Shown one piece after another: positions 25,814-34,653 of a DNA stretch of 44,399 bases. Position 1 is the stretch's first letter. Each line of letters starts with the position of its first letter. Origin of the DNA: JAZBPO01 sp036351675 (GTDB lineage Bacteria > Pseudomonadota > Gammaproteobacteria > Pseudomonadales > Azotimanducaceae). The stretch is from the NCBI GenBank assembly GCA_036351675.1, contig JAZBPO010000073.1, positions 1-44,399 on the forward strand, given 5' to 3'. Below the pieces are notes generated by a model. It did not search any database, was not told where the DNA came from, and worked only from the letters and a program-made list of their open reading frames with translations. The position numbers were made by a program, and so were the translations under genes.

Positions 25814-26383
25814 TCAAGCGCCGGGCGCTGCGTCGTCGCGGCGGGTCTTCAGGACTATGGAATCGATCTCTTCCTCGAGCAGGCGCACCTGCGCGCGGCG
25901 GACGTCGCCGCGATCGGGGAAGGGCCCCACCAGCACCCGGTGCCAGCTCTCGCCCTGACGCGTGACGCGGAGCGTGCGCGCCCGCAGATCCAGCAACAGG
26001 ATCGCGGCGCGGCGTCGCTCGGCATCCTCGGCGTTGCGGAAAGCGCCGGCCTGCAGGAGGTATTCGGTGTCCGGATCCGTCGTGGTGTCCTGCAGGTACT
26101 CCTCGACGTAGGGCACCAGTACCTCGGCCTCGCGCAGCAGATCCTGGAATTCGAAGCGGATGCCCGGCGGCGGGACGGCTTCGCCCGGGTCGCGTTCCGG
26201 AACGCCTGTGGGGGCGCCGGAGGGCAGCCACCCCGCGTACCACACGAGCAGCACGGCCACCGCGCCCGTCGCGACGCCCGAGGCGAATGGTGTGGCCCGC
26301 GACGCGGGCGGTGGCGCCTTCGCGCGCGTTCCCCGGCGCGCTCCGGGTCCGTCCTTGCGACGCTTGGCGAAGTCCTCGGGCAT
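25814..26383 (-). CDS. SPOR-domain division protein, FtsN-like
   Basis: 189 residues. A basic cytoplasmic N-terminus (RRKDGPGARRGTRAK) is followed by one transmembrane helix (about 34-49, GVATGAVAVLLVWYAGWLP), a short Pro-rich linker, and a C-terminal SPOR domain (about 107-180: EYLLQAGAFRNAEDAERRRA ... WHRVLVGPFPD). SPOR domains bind denuded septal peptidoglycan. Position directly before hslV matches ftsN in enterics, but the linker is much shorter than in E. coli FtsN, so the name is by context. Confidence 0.85.
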   Translation of the reverse strand: MPEDFAKRRKDGPGARRGTRAKAPPPASRATPFASGVATGAVAVLLVWYAGWLPSGAPTGVPERDPGEAVPPPGIRFEFQDLLREAEVLVPYVEEYLQDTTTDPDTEYLLQAGAFRNAEDAERRRAAILLLDLRARTLRVTRQGESWHRVLVGPFPDRGDVRRAQVRLLEEEIDSIVLKTRRDDAAPGA

Positions 26384-26447
26384 GGGGGCTCACGGTGGTG
26401 ACGATGGACGAACGCGCCCGCTGCGGGCCGGCGCGATCATAGCCCGT

Positions 26448-28640
26448 TCAGAGGGTGTCGAGCGGGTCCACGTCGAGGGACCAGCGCACGCGACGTGCAT
26501 CGGGCAGCGCGTCGAGGGCGGGCATGGTGGCGGCGAGCAGGCGGTGCAGGCTACGGCGGTCTCCGGCCTGGAGCAGCAGCTGCATGCGCTCGCGGCCCTG
26601 GCGCCGCGGCATGAGCGCCGGTACGGGGCCGAGCACCGAGACGGAACCCGCGCCGTCGCGCAGGCGCGCCGCGGCGGCGCCGAGGAAGCGTTCGGGCAGC
26701 GCCCGATCGACTGCCTCCGCGCGCAGCAGCGCGAGATGGCCGTAGGGTGGCAGGCCGAGCGCGCGGCGCTCCTCGAGCGCGGCCTCCGCCCAGGCCGCGT
26801 AGCCGCCCGCGAGCAGGGTCTGCAGCAGGGGGTGTTCCGGGTGGCGGGTCTGGATCAGCACGCGTCCCGGGCGCTCGGCGCGTCCTGCCCGACCGGCGAC
26901 CTGCACGAGGATCTGCGCCTGGCGTTCGCCGGCACGGAAGTCGGCGCTGAAGAAGGCGCCGTCCGCTCCGATCACGCCTGCGAGAGTGACCCGCGGAAAG
27001 TGATGTCCCTTGGCGATCATCTGCGTCCCGACCAGGATCGTGGCGCGCTCCTCCTGGATGCCGGCGAAGGTGTCCTCGAGGCGGCTGCTCGAGCGCGTCG
27101 TGTCGCGGTCGATGCGGACCACGGGTACGCCCGGGAAGTGCTGGCCGAGGGCCTGCTCCGTTCGCTGCGTACCGACGCCCACGGGCAGCGGCTCCACGTC
27201 GCCGCACGTCGGACAGCGCGAGGGCAGCGCCTGCTGCCAGCCGCAGTGGTGGCAGCGCAGGCTCTCGGGGCGCGCGTGCACGGTCAGGCGCGCATCGCAG
27301 CGCGGGCACTCGGCGATCCAGGCGCAGCTGCGGCACATCAGAACCGGTGCGAAGCCGCGGCGGTTGATGAACAGGAGCACCTGTTCGTCGCGTCCGAGCG
27401 CCTCGTGCATGGCGCGCAGAAGCGGTGTCGAGAGGCCGTCCGGAGCCTCGTGGCGGCTCGTGTCGACGAGTTCGAGCGGCGGCATGCGCGCGCCCGCGAC
27501 CCGTTGCGTCAGGCGCAGCTGGCGGTAGCGCCCTGCCCGGACGTTGGCGAGGCTCGCGAGCGAGGGGGTCGCCGAGCCGAGGACCACGGGCAGGCCGAGG
27601 AGGCTCGCACGCTTCACGGCAAGGTCGCGGGCCGAGTAGCGGAATCCGTCCTGCTGCTTGTAGGAGTCGTCGTGTTCCTCGTCCACCACGATCAGCCCTG
27701 CGTCCGGGAGCGGCGCGAACACGGCGGAGCGGGTGCCGAGGACGATGCGGGCGCGCCCGGCCCGGGCCGCCCGGAAGGCCTCCATGCGTTCGCCGTCGGG
27801 CAGGCCGGAGTGGAGGACGGCGATCGGCTCCGGAAAGCGCCGCCGCACGCGGCCGAGCGTCTGCGGCGTGAGGCCGATCTCCGGGACGAGCAGCAGCACC
27901 TGCCGGCCGGCGTCGAGGGCCGCGCGCATGGCGGCGAAGTAGACTTCGGTCTTGCCCGAGCCCGTGACGCCGTCGAGGAGCAGGGCTCGGAAGCCGCTGC
28001 GTCCGCCGTCGATGGCGGCGACCGCCGCGGCCTGCTCCGTGCTCGGGGTCGGCGGCTCCGTGGGCGCCTGCGCGTCGCCGCCCGCCGCCGTCGGCGTCAG
28101 TTCCACGCGCCGCGCCCAGCCCTCGGCCACGATGGCGCGCGCGACGGCGCCGCTGACCCCCCGCGCCGCGAGCGCGGTGAGGGCGAGTCGGCCCGATTCC
28201 GCTGCCGCCAGCAGTTCCAGGGCTCGGCGCCGGATCGGTGCGCGCAGCAGCGTGGCCGGGTCGACGGCGCGGCCGGCGGCGGTCAGTTCCAGGCCGGCGG
28301 CCCGGCGGCCCGTCGCCGGCCGCGCGCGACGGGCCATGGCGGGCAGCATCTGGGCGACGACTTCGCCGATCGGGTGCTGGTAGTAGTCGGCCGCCCAACG
28401 TGCGAGGGCGAGCAGGTCGGCGGGCAGCAGCGCCGTCTCGTCGAGCACTGCGCGGACGGCGCGCAGGCGTCCCGGTGCCAGCTCCGAGTGCTGGGCGTGT
28501 TCGAGCACGACCCCGACGGCGTCGCGTCGTCCCAGCGGTACGCGCACCCGCACACCGGGGGGCGGCACCGCGCCGGGTGCGGGGAGATAGTCGAGCAGGG
28601 TGCGGAGCGGGGTGGGTACCGCGACACGCAGGACCGTCAC
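26448..28640 (-). CDS. priA: Primosomal protein N', replication restart helicase PriA
   Basis: 730 residues from the GTG at 28640 (VTVLRVAVPTPLRTLLDYL), the usual length. N-terminal DNA-binding domain, Walker A GVTGSGKTEVY, Walker B VVDEEHDDSYKQ, and the zinc-binding cysteines CRSC, CPRC, CHHC and CPTC, with GRAGRAERPG in the helicase core. It reloads the replisome at stalled forks. A frame opens further upstream to 28712, but it would cross the rpmE promoter. Confidence 0.95.
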   Translation of the reverse strand: MTVLRVAVPTPLRTLLDYLPAPGAVPPPGVRVRVPLGRRDAVGVVLEHAQHSELAPGRLRAVRAVLDETALLPADLLALARWAADYYQHPIGEVVAQMLPAMARRARPATGRRAAGLELTAAGRAVDPATLLRAPIRRRALELLAAAESGRLALTALAARGVSGAVARAIVAEGWARRVELTPTAAGGDAQAPTEPPTPSTEQAAAVAAIDGGRSGFRALLLDGVTGSGKTEVYFAAMRAALDAGRQVLLLVPEIGLTPQTLGRVRRRFPEPIAVLHSGLPDGERMEAFRAARAGRARIVLGTRSAVFAPLPDAGLIVVDEEHDDSYKQQDGFRYSARDLAVKRASLLGLPVVLGSATPSLASLANVRAGRYRQLRLTQRVAGARMPPLELVDTSRHEAPDGLSTPLLRAMHEALGRDEQVLLFINRRGFAPVLMCRSCAWIAECPRCDARLTVHARPESLRCHHCGWQQALPSRCPTCGDVEPLPVGVGTQRTEQALGQHFPGVPVVRIDRDTTRSSSRLEDTFAGIQEERATILVGTQMIAKGHHFPRVTLAGVIGADGAFFSADFRAGERQAQILVQVAGRAGRAERPGRVLIQTRHPEHPLLQTLLAGGYAAWAEAALEERRALGLPPYGHLALLRAEAVDRALPERFLGAAAARLRDGAGSVSVLGPVPALMPRRQGRERMQLLLQAGDRRSLHRLLAATMPALDALPDARRVRWSLDVDPLDTL

Positions 28641-28648
28641 GGCGCTGC

Positions 28649-28676
28649 TTGCGTGCCGTGATGCAGCTGGTAATAT
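28649..28676 (+). promoter_or_regulatory. Sigma-70 promoter of rpmE
   Basis: TTGCGT (28649-28654) and TAATAT (28671-28676) with a 16-base spacer, the best sigma-70 match in the window. The predicted start near 28683 leaves a leader of about 117 bases before rpmE. Confidence 0.65.
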
Positions 28677-28799
28677 TCTCGGCCCTCTTGGCGGGTGCTC
28701 CCGCTCCGGCACGCTCCCGATCCGGCCCGTTCGCGCATCGCAGGCGAACCGGCGAATGCCGCCGCGGTCGGTTCAGGGACCGATACAGGAACCAGTGGA

Positions 28800-29012
28800 A
28801 TGAAGGCCGACATCCATCCGCGCTACGAAGAAGTGCAGGTGCGCTGCAGCTGCGGAGCAGAGTACACCACCCGTTCCACGCTGTGCGCGGACATCCAGCT
28901 CGACGTCTGCTCGAATTGCCATCCGTTCTACACCGGCAAGCAGAAGATCCTCGACAAGGGTGGTCGCGTGGAGCGCTTCCGCAAGCGCTTCGGGAACCGT
29001 TCGACGAAGTGA
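28800..29012 (+). CDS. rpmE: 50S ribosomal protein L31 (zinc type)
   Basis: 70 residues from the ATG at 28800 (ribosome site AGGAAC region). Four Cys in positions 16, 18, 37 and 40 (CSC ... CSNC) form the zinc ribbon of the C+ form of L31, with the conserved KADIHPRY start and HPFYTGKQK. It is divergent from priA. A zinc-independent paralogue would be expected elsewhere if the genome uses a zinc switch; none is in this window. Confidence 0.97.
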   Translation: MKADIHPRYEEVQVRCSCGAEYTTRSTLCADIQLDVCSNCHPFYTGKQKILDKGGRVERFRKRFGNRSTK

Positions 29013-29060
29013 CCCTGCCAGCGCCCGGCCCGTCCGGTGCGCAGGCGTCATTGCCCTCCG

Positions 29061-29086
29061 CGACGCCGCGCAACCGCGCGGCGTCG
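29061..29086 (+). terminator. Intrinsic terminator after rpmE
   Basis: An 11-base perfect stem CGACGCCGCGC / GCGCGGCGTCG with loop AACC, 48 bases after the rpmE stop, followed by TCGTTTCT. The T-run is short, but the stem is strong. Confidence 0.6.
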
Positions 29087-29238
29087 TCGTTTCTGCGGGG
29101 TCTTCCCGCGGTCGTAGCGTCGGGGCCTGCCGCACGAACGCAGGTCGAGGCCGGAACCTTCGAGACCTGGACGGGTCCAAGCAGCAAGCGCGGGTGCACG
29201 TCGTGTGCACGCCACGGCATCGCTTCCGGAGTCCCCCC

Positions 29239-30723
29239 ATGGCCTTCAGCCTAGCGCCTGTCCTTTCCCGGTTCTCGCTCCTGCTGCTGTGCGTCGCGCT
29301 CACCCCCGGCGTGTTCGCGGGCGCGGGTCAGGACGCCTACGAGGACTACCGGGAACGCGGGCTGCTGATGGAAGGTGACGTCGCGGACTACGTGTCCAGG
29401 GTCGGACAGCGCGTCGCCGCTGCCTCCGGTTCGACGCGTGAGTTCGTGTTCGGTGTGGTCGACACCGGCGACGTCAACGCCGTCGCCTATGCGGACGGTC
29501 ACATCTTCGTGTTCCGGGGCCTCCTCGCTCGGCTGCAGACCGAGGGTCAGCTCGCGGCCGTGCTCGGCCACGAGGTGGCGCACGTCACCCAGCGCCACGT
29601 GCCCAAGCAGCAGACCCGCCAGCGTCTGTCCGGCATCGGCGCCTGGCTGCTCGGTGCTCTCCTTCGCAATGCCGACCTCTACTACGCCGCGCAGGAGTAC
29701 AGCATGGCGGAGATCTCCGGGTACGGACGAGAGGCCGAGCTCGAGGCCGACCGCTTCGGCGCCAAGTACATCGGCGAGGCGGGCTACGACCCCAACGAGA
29801 TGTACGAGGTCATCACCATCCTCGCCGACGAGAGCATCTTCATGCGCGAGGTCTATGGCCGGCCGCCGCAGTATCACGGTCTCTTCGCCTCGCACCCGCG
29901 GAGCGACCGGCGCCGCTTCGAGATGATCCAGCTCGGTGCCGGCGCGGTGCGGGACTTCGATCCGGAGTTCGAGGTCGGGGATCTGCTCGAGCACATCGAC
30001 GGGCTCGCCTTCGGCGACCTCGCCGACGAGGGCGTGTTCCGCGACCAGCGCTTCTACCACGCGGGCCTCGGCGTGGTGATGGACTTCCCCGAGGGCTGGC
30101 GCACCTCCAACGGGCGCACGGTCAAGAGCGCGACGGCGCCGCACGGGTCGCAGACGACGATCACGGTGGAGGTCCGGCCGATCGGCGAGGAGGAAGAGGA
30201 CCTCGAAGCCGAGGCCTACCTGCGGCAGGTCCTCGAACTCGCACCCAGCGAGGGCCGGCCCATCGTGGTCGACGAACTGCCCGGCTATCTCGCGGTGATG
30301 CCGAGGGAGACCGCGCAGACCGCCGGCGCCGCGGGTGCGAGCGCCGACGGCGATGGAGACACGGCTGCGGCCAGTGCGCCGGCGCCCCGGGCGGACACGG
30401 CGAGCCGGCTGGTGGCCGTGGTGCTCAAGGACGGTTTCGCCTACGTGTTCCGGGGCGAGAATCGTCTCGAGCGCTTCGAACGCGACTTCGTGGCGGCGTT
30501 CTCGCGCACCGTGGCGTCCTTCCGCCGCATGCGGCGCGACGATCTGCAGGCGGCCGTGACGACCCGGATCGCTCTCGTCGAGGCCGCGCCGGAGGACACC
30601 TACGAGGTGCTGGCACGGCGTGCCGAGCTCGGTCGCGAGGGCGCCGACGTACTGCGTCTGCTCAACGGCGATTTTCCGAACGGGCAGCCGCGCGCCGGTG
30701 ACCGGGTGAAGATCATCGAGTGA
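29239..30723 (+). CDS. M48 family metalloprotease with C-terminal LysM-like domain
   Basis: 494 residues. Signal peptide to about residue 28. The zinc site is HEVAH (111-115) with the third ligand Glu167 in REAELEADRFG. The peptidase domain covers about 35-270. A middle part (about 275-430) has a low-complexity Ala/Asp stretch (TAGAAGASADGDGDTAAA). The last 60 residues (DTYEVLARRAELGREGADVLRLLNG) look like a degenerate LysM or similar cell-wall domain. A periplasmic or outer-membrane quality-control role, as for BepA/LoiP relatives, is likely, but the TPR part of BepA is absent. Confidence 0.9.
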   Translation: MAFSLAPVLSRFSLLLLCVALTPGVFAGAGQDAYEDYRERGLLMEGDVADYVSRVGQRVAAASGSTREFVFGVVDTGDVNAVAYADGHIFVFRGLLARLQTEGQLAAVLGHEVAHVTQRHVPKQQTRQRLSGIGAWLLGALLRNADLYYAAQEYSMAEISGYGREAELEADRFGAKYIGEAGYDPNEMYEVITILADESIFMREVYGRPPQYHGLFASHPRSDRRRFEMIQLGAGAVRDFDPEFEVGDLLEHIDGLAFGDLADEGVFRDQRFYHAGLGVVMDFPEGWRTSNGRTVKSATAPHGSQTTITVEVRPIGEEEEDLEAEAYLRQVLELAPSEGRPIVVDELPGYLAVMPRETAQTAGAAGASADGDGDTAAASAPAPRADTASRLVAVVLKDGFAYVFRGENRLERFERDFVAAFSRTVASFRRMRRDDLQAAVTTRIALVEAAPEDTYEVLARRAELGREGADVLRLLNGDFPNGQPRAGDRVKIIE

Positions 30724-30727
30724 TCGT

Positions 30728-30749
30728 CCAGCGCCGTTCGCGGCGCTGG
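30728..30749 (+). terminator. Hairpin terminator after the M48 protease
   Basis: Nine-base stem CCAGCGCCG / CGGCGCTGG with a TTCG tetraloop, five bases after the protease stop, followed by TTCCCTT. A modest T-run, but the position is right. Confidence 0.6.
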
Positions 30750-30808
30750 TTCCCTTCGCTCCCGGCGCGGTGGATGATGGCGCTCCCGCTCGCCGATCGG
30801 ACCCGGTC

Positions 30809-32077
30809 ATGACCTTCTCGGACGACGCGCTCGATTACCACCGCCGCCCCCGCCCCGGGAAGATCAGCGTCGAGGTCACCAAACCCTCCGCGACCGCCCG
30901 CGATCTCTCTCTCGCCTACAGTCCCGGCGTCGCCGAGCCGGTGCGGCGCATCGCCGAGGAACCCCTCGCCGCCTACGACTACACCGGCAAGGGCAACCTC
31001 GTGGGCATCGTCTCGAACGGTACGGCGATCCTGGGCCTGGGCAATCTCGGTCATCTCGCGAGCAAGCCCGTGATGGAAGGCAAGGGCCTGCTGTTCAAAC
31101 GCTTCGCGGGAATCGATTGTTTCGATCTGGAGATCGATGCGCCGGACCCCGACAGCTTCGTCGAGACCGTGGCGCGCATCGCCGACACCTTCGGCGGCAT
31201 CAACATCGAGGACGTGGGCGCACCGCACTGCTTCGAGATCGAGGAACGCCTCAAGGCGCGCTGCGCAGTGCCCGTCTTCCACGACGATCAGCACGGCACG
31301 GCGATCTGCGTCGCGGCGGGTCTGCGCAACGCCCTCGAACTCCAGGGCAAGCGCATCGAGGACCTGAAGATGGTCTGCCTCGGCGGCGGTGCTGCCGGCA
31401 CGGCCTGCCTGAAGCTCGTGCTGCACATGGGGCTCCAGCCCGGGAATCTGCGCGTGATCGACCGGCAGGGCGTGATCCACTCAGGCCGCGAGGGGCTGCC
31501 GGACTACAAGGCGCAGTTCGCCGTGGACACGACCGACCGTACGCTGGAGGACGCCCTCGCGGGTGCCGACGTCTTCCTCGGCGTGTCCGGCGCCGATCTG
31601 CTGTCGCCTGATCTGCTCCGGAGCATGGCCGATGCTCCCGTCGTCTTCGCGCTCGCGAATCCGGACCCGGAGATCCGCCCGGAGCTGGCGAAGCAGGTGC
31701 GCACGGACGTGATCGTCGCCACGGGACGCTCCGACTATCCGAACCAGGTCAACAACGTCCTGTGCTTCCCCTTCATCTTCCGCGGCGCGCTGGACGTGCG
31801 CGCTTCGGCGATCAACGAGGAGATGAAGCTGGCCGCCGTGGAGGCGATCGCCGCGATCGCGCGCGAGCCGGTGCCGGCGGAGATCGTGGCGGCCTACGAG
31901 GGCGTCGACGAGATGGTCTTCGGATCCGAGTACATCCTTCCGAAGCCCATGGATCCGCGGCTGCTCGGTGCCGTCTCCGCCGCTGTCGCCCGTGCGGCCG
32001 TCGACACGGGCGCGGCGAGCCTTCCCTATCCGGGCCACTACCCGCTCACGAGCATCGACGACATCTTTCCGGGCTAG
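30809..32077 (+). CDS. Malic enzyme (oxaloacetate-decarboxylating), short form
   Basis: 422 residues. Oxidative decarboxylation of malate to pyruvate with NAD(P). SPGVAEPVRRIAE, GNLVGIVSNGTAILGLGNLG, the metal-binding stretch NIEDVGAPHCFEIEERL, PVFHDDQHGTAI, and a dinucleotide fold at MVCLGGGAAGTACLKL are typical of MaeB-type enzymes. It lacks the phosphotransacetylase-like C-terminal domain of the long MaeB (about 760 residues), so it is the short class. Cofactor preference is not decidable by eye. Its TAG stop shares CTAG with the stop of the convergent penicillin-binding protein gene. Confidence 0.94.
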   Translation: MTFSDDALDYHRRPRPGKISVEVTKPSATARDLSLAYSPGVAEPVRRIAEEPLAAYDYTGKGNLVGIVSNGTAILGLGNLGHLASKPVMEGKGLLFKRFAGIDCFDLEIDAPDPDSFVETVARIADTFGGINIEDVGAPHCFEIEERLKARCAVPVFHDDQHGTAICVAAGLRNALELQGKRIEDLKMVCLGGGAAGTACLKLVLHMGLQPGNLRVIDRQGVIHSGREGLPDYKAQFAVDTTDRTLEDALAGADVFLGVSGADLLSPDLLRSMADAPVVFALANPDPEIRPELAKQVRTDVIVATGRSDYPNQVNNVLCFPFIFRGALDVRASAINEEMKLAAVEAIAAIAREPVPAEIVAAYEGVDEMVFGSEYILPKPMDPRLLGAVSAAVARAAVDTGAASLPYPGHYPLTSIDDIFPG

Positions 32078-34488
32078 AAGATCTCCTCCGGGCGAACGCT
32101 CGCGTCCTGCTCCTGCTGGACGGCAGGCGTCGGTGCGTGCTCGGCGAGGAACAGTTCGAAGATCGCCTCCTCATCGGTGGCCGAGGCAGCGCGCCCCGTC
32201 GCCGGGTCGATGCGCATGCGCACCACGCCGGGCGGTTGCGTCGCGACGAAGGTCGGCGCTCCCGCGAGCGCCGTCTCCATCAGGTCGATCCAGATGGGCA
32301 GGGCGAGGTTGGAGCCGAACTCGCCGCTGCCCAGCGGTCGGTTGTCGTTGAAGCCGACCCAGACCGTCGCCGCGAGCTCGCGCTGGAAACCCGAGAACCA
32401 GACGTCCGCCGCGTTGGTCGTGCCCGTCTTGCCGCCGATGTCCTCGCGCTCGAGGCTGCGCGCCCGACGGGCGGTGCCGTAGCGGACCACGTCCCCGAGC
32501 ATCGAGTTCATGATGTAGGCGGTGCGTTCGTCGAGGACGCGGGGTGCCGGCTGCGGCGCTTCGGGCAGGGGCTCGCCGGCCTCCTCCGCGAGCAGCAGTT
32601 CGAGGTCCCGGTCCGCCTCGCAGGTGGAGTCGCAGGCTTCCGTCGGCTGCGCGCTGTAGATCGTCCCCTCGCCCTGCAGCTCGATGCGCTCGATGAGATA
32701 GGGCTCGACGGCGAAGCCGCCGTTCGCGAACACCGTGTACGCGCGCGCCATGTCCATCGGCGCGACGGCCATGGTGCCGCCGCCGATGGCGAGCTGGAGG
32801 TTGCGGGGAAAGGCGCGCGTGTCGAAGCCGAAGCGCGTCACGTAGTTGATGACGTTGCTCGCGCCGAGATCCAGCAGCACACGCATGGACACGAGATTGA
32901 TGGAACGATAGAGCGCCGTGCGCAGGCGGGTCGGTCCACCGAAGGCGCCTGAATCGTTCTTGGGTCGATAGAGGCCCTCGAGATTCTCGTCCTCGAAGAC
33001 CAGTGGTGCGTCCTGGTAGATCGTGGCCGGCGTGCGCCCTGCATCGATCGCGGCCGCGTACATGAACGGCTTGAAGCCGGAGCCCGGCTGACGTTCCGCC
33101 TGCAGCGCGTGGTTGAACTGCAGCCGACCGAAGTCGTAGCCGCCGACCAGCGCGCGCACGGCGCCGTCCCTCGGCGCCAGGGCGATGACGGCGCCCTGGA
33201 CCTCCGGAACCTGGCCGAGGCCCCAGCCGTCGGACGATCGCCTGAGCCTCACTAGGTGCCCCGGCGCGACGACGTCCGCGGGCCGCTCCGGCTGCGGGCC
33301 GCGGACCTCGACGCTCCGGAATTCACGCGCCCAGCGCAGCAGCGCCAGGGGTACGCGCACTTCTGCGCCGTCGGCGAACACCGCGTCGAAGCCTTCCTCG
33401 TCGACACGCGTGACGACCGCCGGGACCTGATCGCCGATGGTGCGCAGCTCCGCGAGGGTCTCCAGCCAGCCCTCGCGAGTCGCCTCGTCGACCGGCTCGC
33501 CGTCTTCCGGCGCCGGCAGGATGCGCTCCGGGCCACGATAGCCGTGACGGCGGTCGTAGGCGTCGAGCCCCTCGATCACGGCGACGTTGGCGCGGGCCTG
33601 GATCGCCGTCTCGACGGTCGTGTAGACGGCCAGGCCGTCCTCGTAGGCGCCGTCTCCGTAGAGCTCCAGGGCCTGCTGCCGCGCCCATTCGGCGACCCAG
33701 GGCGCGTCGAGCTCGGGTTGCCGTTCGTGCAGGCTCGCGGTGACCGGCTCGGCGCGAGCCGTATCGTACTCGGCACGATCGATGCTCCCCTGCTCGAACA
33801 TGTTGAACAGGATCAGGTTGCGCCGGCGCAGCGCTCCTTCGGGGTCGTTGATCGGATTGTTGCCGGACGGTCGCTGCATGACGCCGGCCAGCATGGCCAG
33901 CTGGGCGGTGGAGAGTTCGCCGAGGGGCTTGCCGTAGTAGGTCTGCGCCGCAGCTTCGCTGCCGTAGGCGCGTTTGCCGAAGAACACGGCGTTCAGGTAC
34001 AGCTCGAGAATCTCGTCCTTGGTGAATTCCCGTTCGAGCTTGAGGGCGAGGAAGATCTCCTTCGCCTTGCGCAGGATCGTCTTCTCGAAGGACAGGGAGA
34101 CGTTGCGTGCGAGCTGCATGGTGATCGTGCTGCCGCCGGGCCCGTCGACGCCACGCACCAGCAGCCGGCCGATCGCCTTGGCGAGCGTGACGAAGTCCAC
34201 ACCCCGGTGCGAATAGAAGCGCTTGTCCTCGGTGTTCAGGACCGCCTGGACATAAAGTGGGGGCATGTCCTCAAGGTCGAGGAGCATCCGCCGACGATCT
34301 CCGAACTCGGCGATGAACGCGCCGTCGGCGGAGAAGACCCTGAGCGGCGACTGTAGTCGCAGATCGCGATAGCTCGAGGCCTTCGGCAGCTGGGGGTCGA
34401 GATAGAGGTAGGTGCCGGCGAGGCCCATGACCAGTCCCGCGGTGAGCGTGGTGGCAAGAACCGCGAGGCTGCGCAGGTAGGCCGGCAT
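32074..34488 (-). CDS. mrcA: Penicillin-binding protein 1A (bifunctional transglycosylase/transpeptidase)
   Basis: 804 residues from the ATG at 34488 (MPAYLRSLAVLATTLTAGLV), with GGGAA upstream; a longer frame lacks family resemblance. One N-terminal transmembrane helix (about 8-28). Glycosyltransferase domain with catalytic Glu87 in NTEDKRFYSHRG and the GGSTITMQLARN motif. An OB-like insertion (about 300-425) follows, then the transpeptidase with SGFK (nucleophile Ser470), SIN (529-531) and KTG (687-689). It polymerises and crosslinks peptidoglycan. Divergent from pilM, the usual arrangement in gammaproteobacteria (ponA-pilMNOPQ). Confidence 0.96.
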   Translation of the reverse strand: MPAYLRSLAVLATTLTAGLVMGLAGTYLYLDPQLPKASSYRDLRLQSPLRVFSADGAFIAEFGDRRRMLLDLEDMPPLYVQAVLNTEDKRFYSHRGVDFVTLAKAIGRLLVRGVDGPGGSTITMQLARNVSLSFEKTILRKAKEIFLALKLEREFTKDEILELYLNAVFFGKRAYGSEAAAQTYYGKPLGELSTAQLAMLAGVMQRPSGNNPINDPEGALRRRNLILFNMFEQGSIDRAEYDTARAEPVTASLHERQPELDAPWVAEWARQQALELYGDGAYEDGLAVYTTVETAIQARANVAVIEGLDAYDRRHGYRGPERILPAPEDGEPVDEATREGWLETLAELRTIGDQVPAVVTRVDEEGFDAVFADGAEVRVPLALLRWAREFRSVEVRGPQPERPADVVAPGHLVRLRRSSDGWGLGQVPEVQGAVIALAPRDGAVRALVGGYDFGRLQFNHALQAERQPGSGFKPFMYAAAIDAGRTPATIYQDAPLVFEDENLEGLYRPKNDSGAFGGPTRLRTALYRSINLVSMRVLLDLGASNVINYVTRFGFDTRAFPRNLQLAIGGGTMAVAPMDMARAYTVFANGGFAVEPYLIERIELQGEGTIYSAQPTEACDSTCEADRDLELLLAEEAGEPLPEAPQPAPRVLDERTAYIMNSMLGDVVRYGTARRARSLEREDIGGKTGTTNAADVWFSGFQRELAATVWVGFNDNRPLGSGEFGSNLALPIWIDLMETALAGAPTFVATQPPGVVRMRIDPATGRAASATDEEAIFELFLAEHAPTPAVQQEQDASVRPEEIF

Positions 34489-34572
34489 GGTGGTGAATTC
34501 CCGTTCAATCAATGCTTTAGGAGCATCTCGCGGGCTTTTTGCGCAGGCCGTGAACCAGATCACGAACGACGC

Positions 34573-34617
34573 TTGCCGCGAAGAATGTGAATGTAATCTA
34601 ATGTGCCGTGATATAAA
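34573..34617 (+). promoter_or_regulatory. AT-rich promoter region of pilMNOPQ
   Basis: The AT-richest stretch of the window. Possible hexamers are TTGCCG (34573-34578) with TCTAAT (34597-34602, spacer 18), and a separate -10-like TATAAA (34612-34617). Which is used cannot be decided. It lies in the 165-base divergent gap shared with mrcA. Confidence 0.45.
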
Positions 34618-34653
34618 TTAGGCGTAAGTACGCGGCCGCGATGGAAAATTGAC

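Noticed and set aside
26160..28661. An 833-codon + strand frame opposite priA
   Set aside because: priA is clearly the coding strand (Walker and zinc motifs). The opposite frame is low complexity Ala/Arg/Gly/His.
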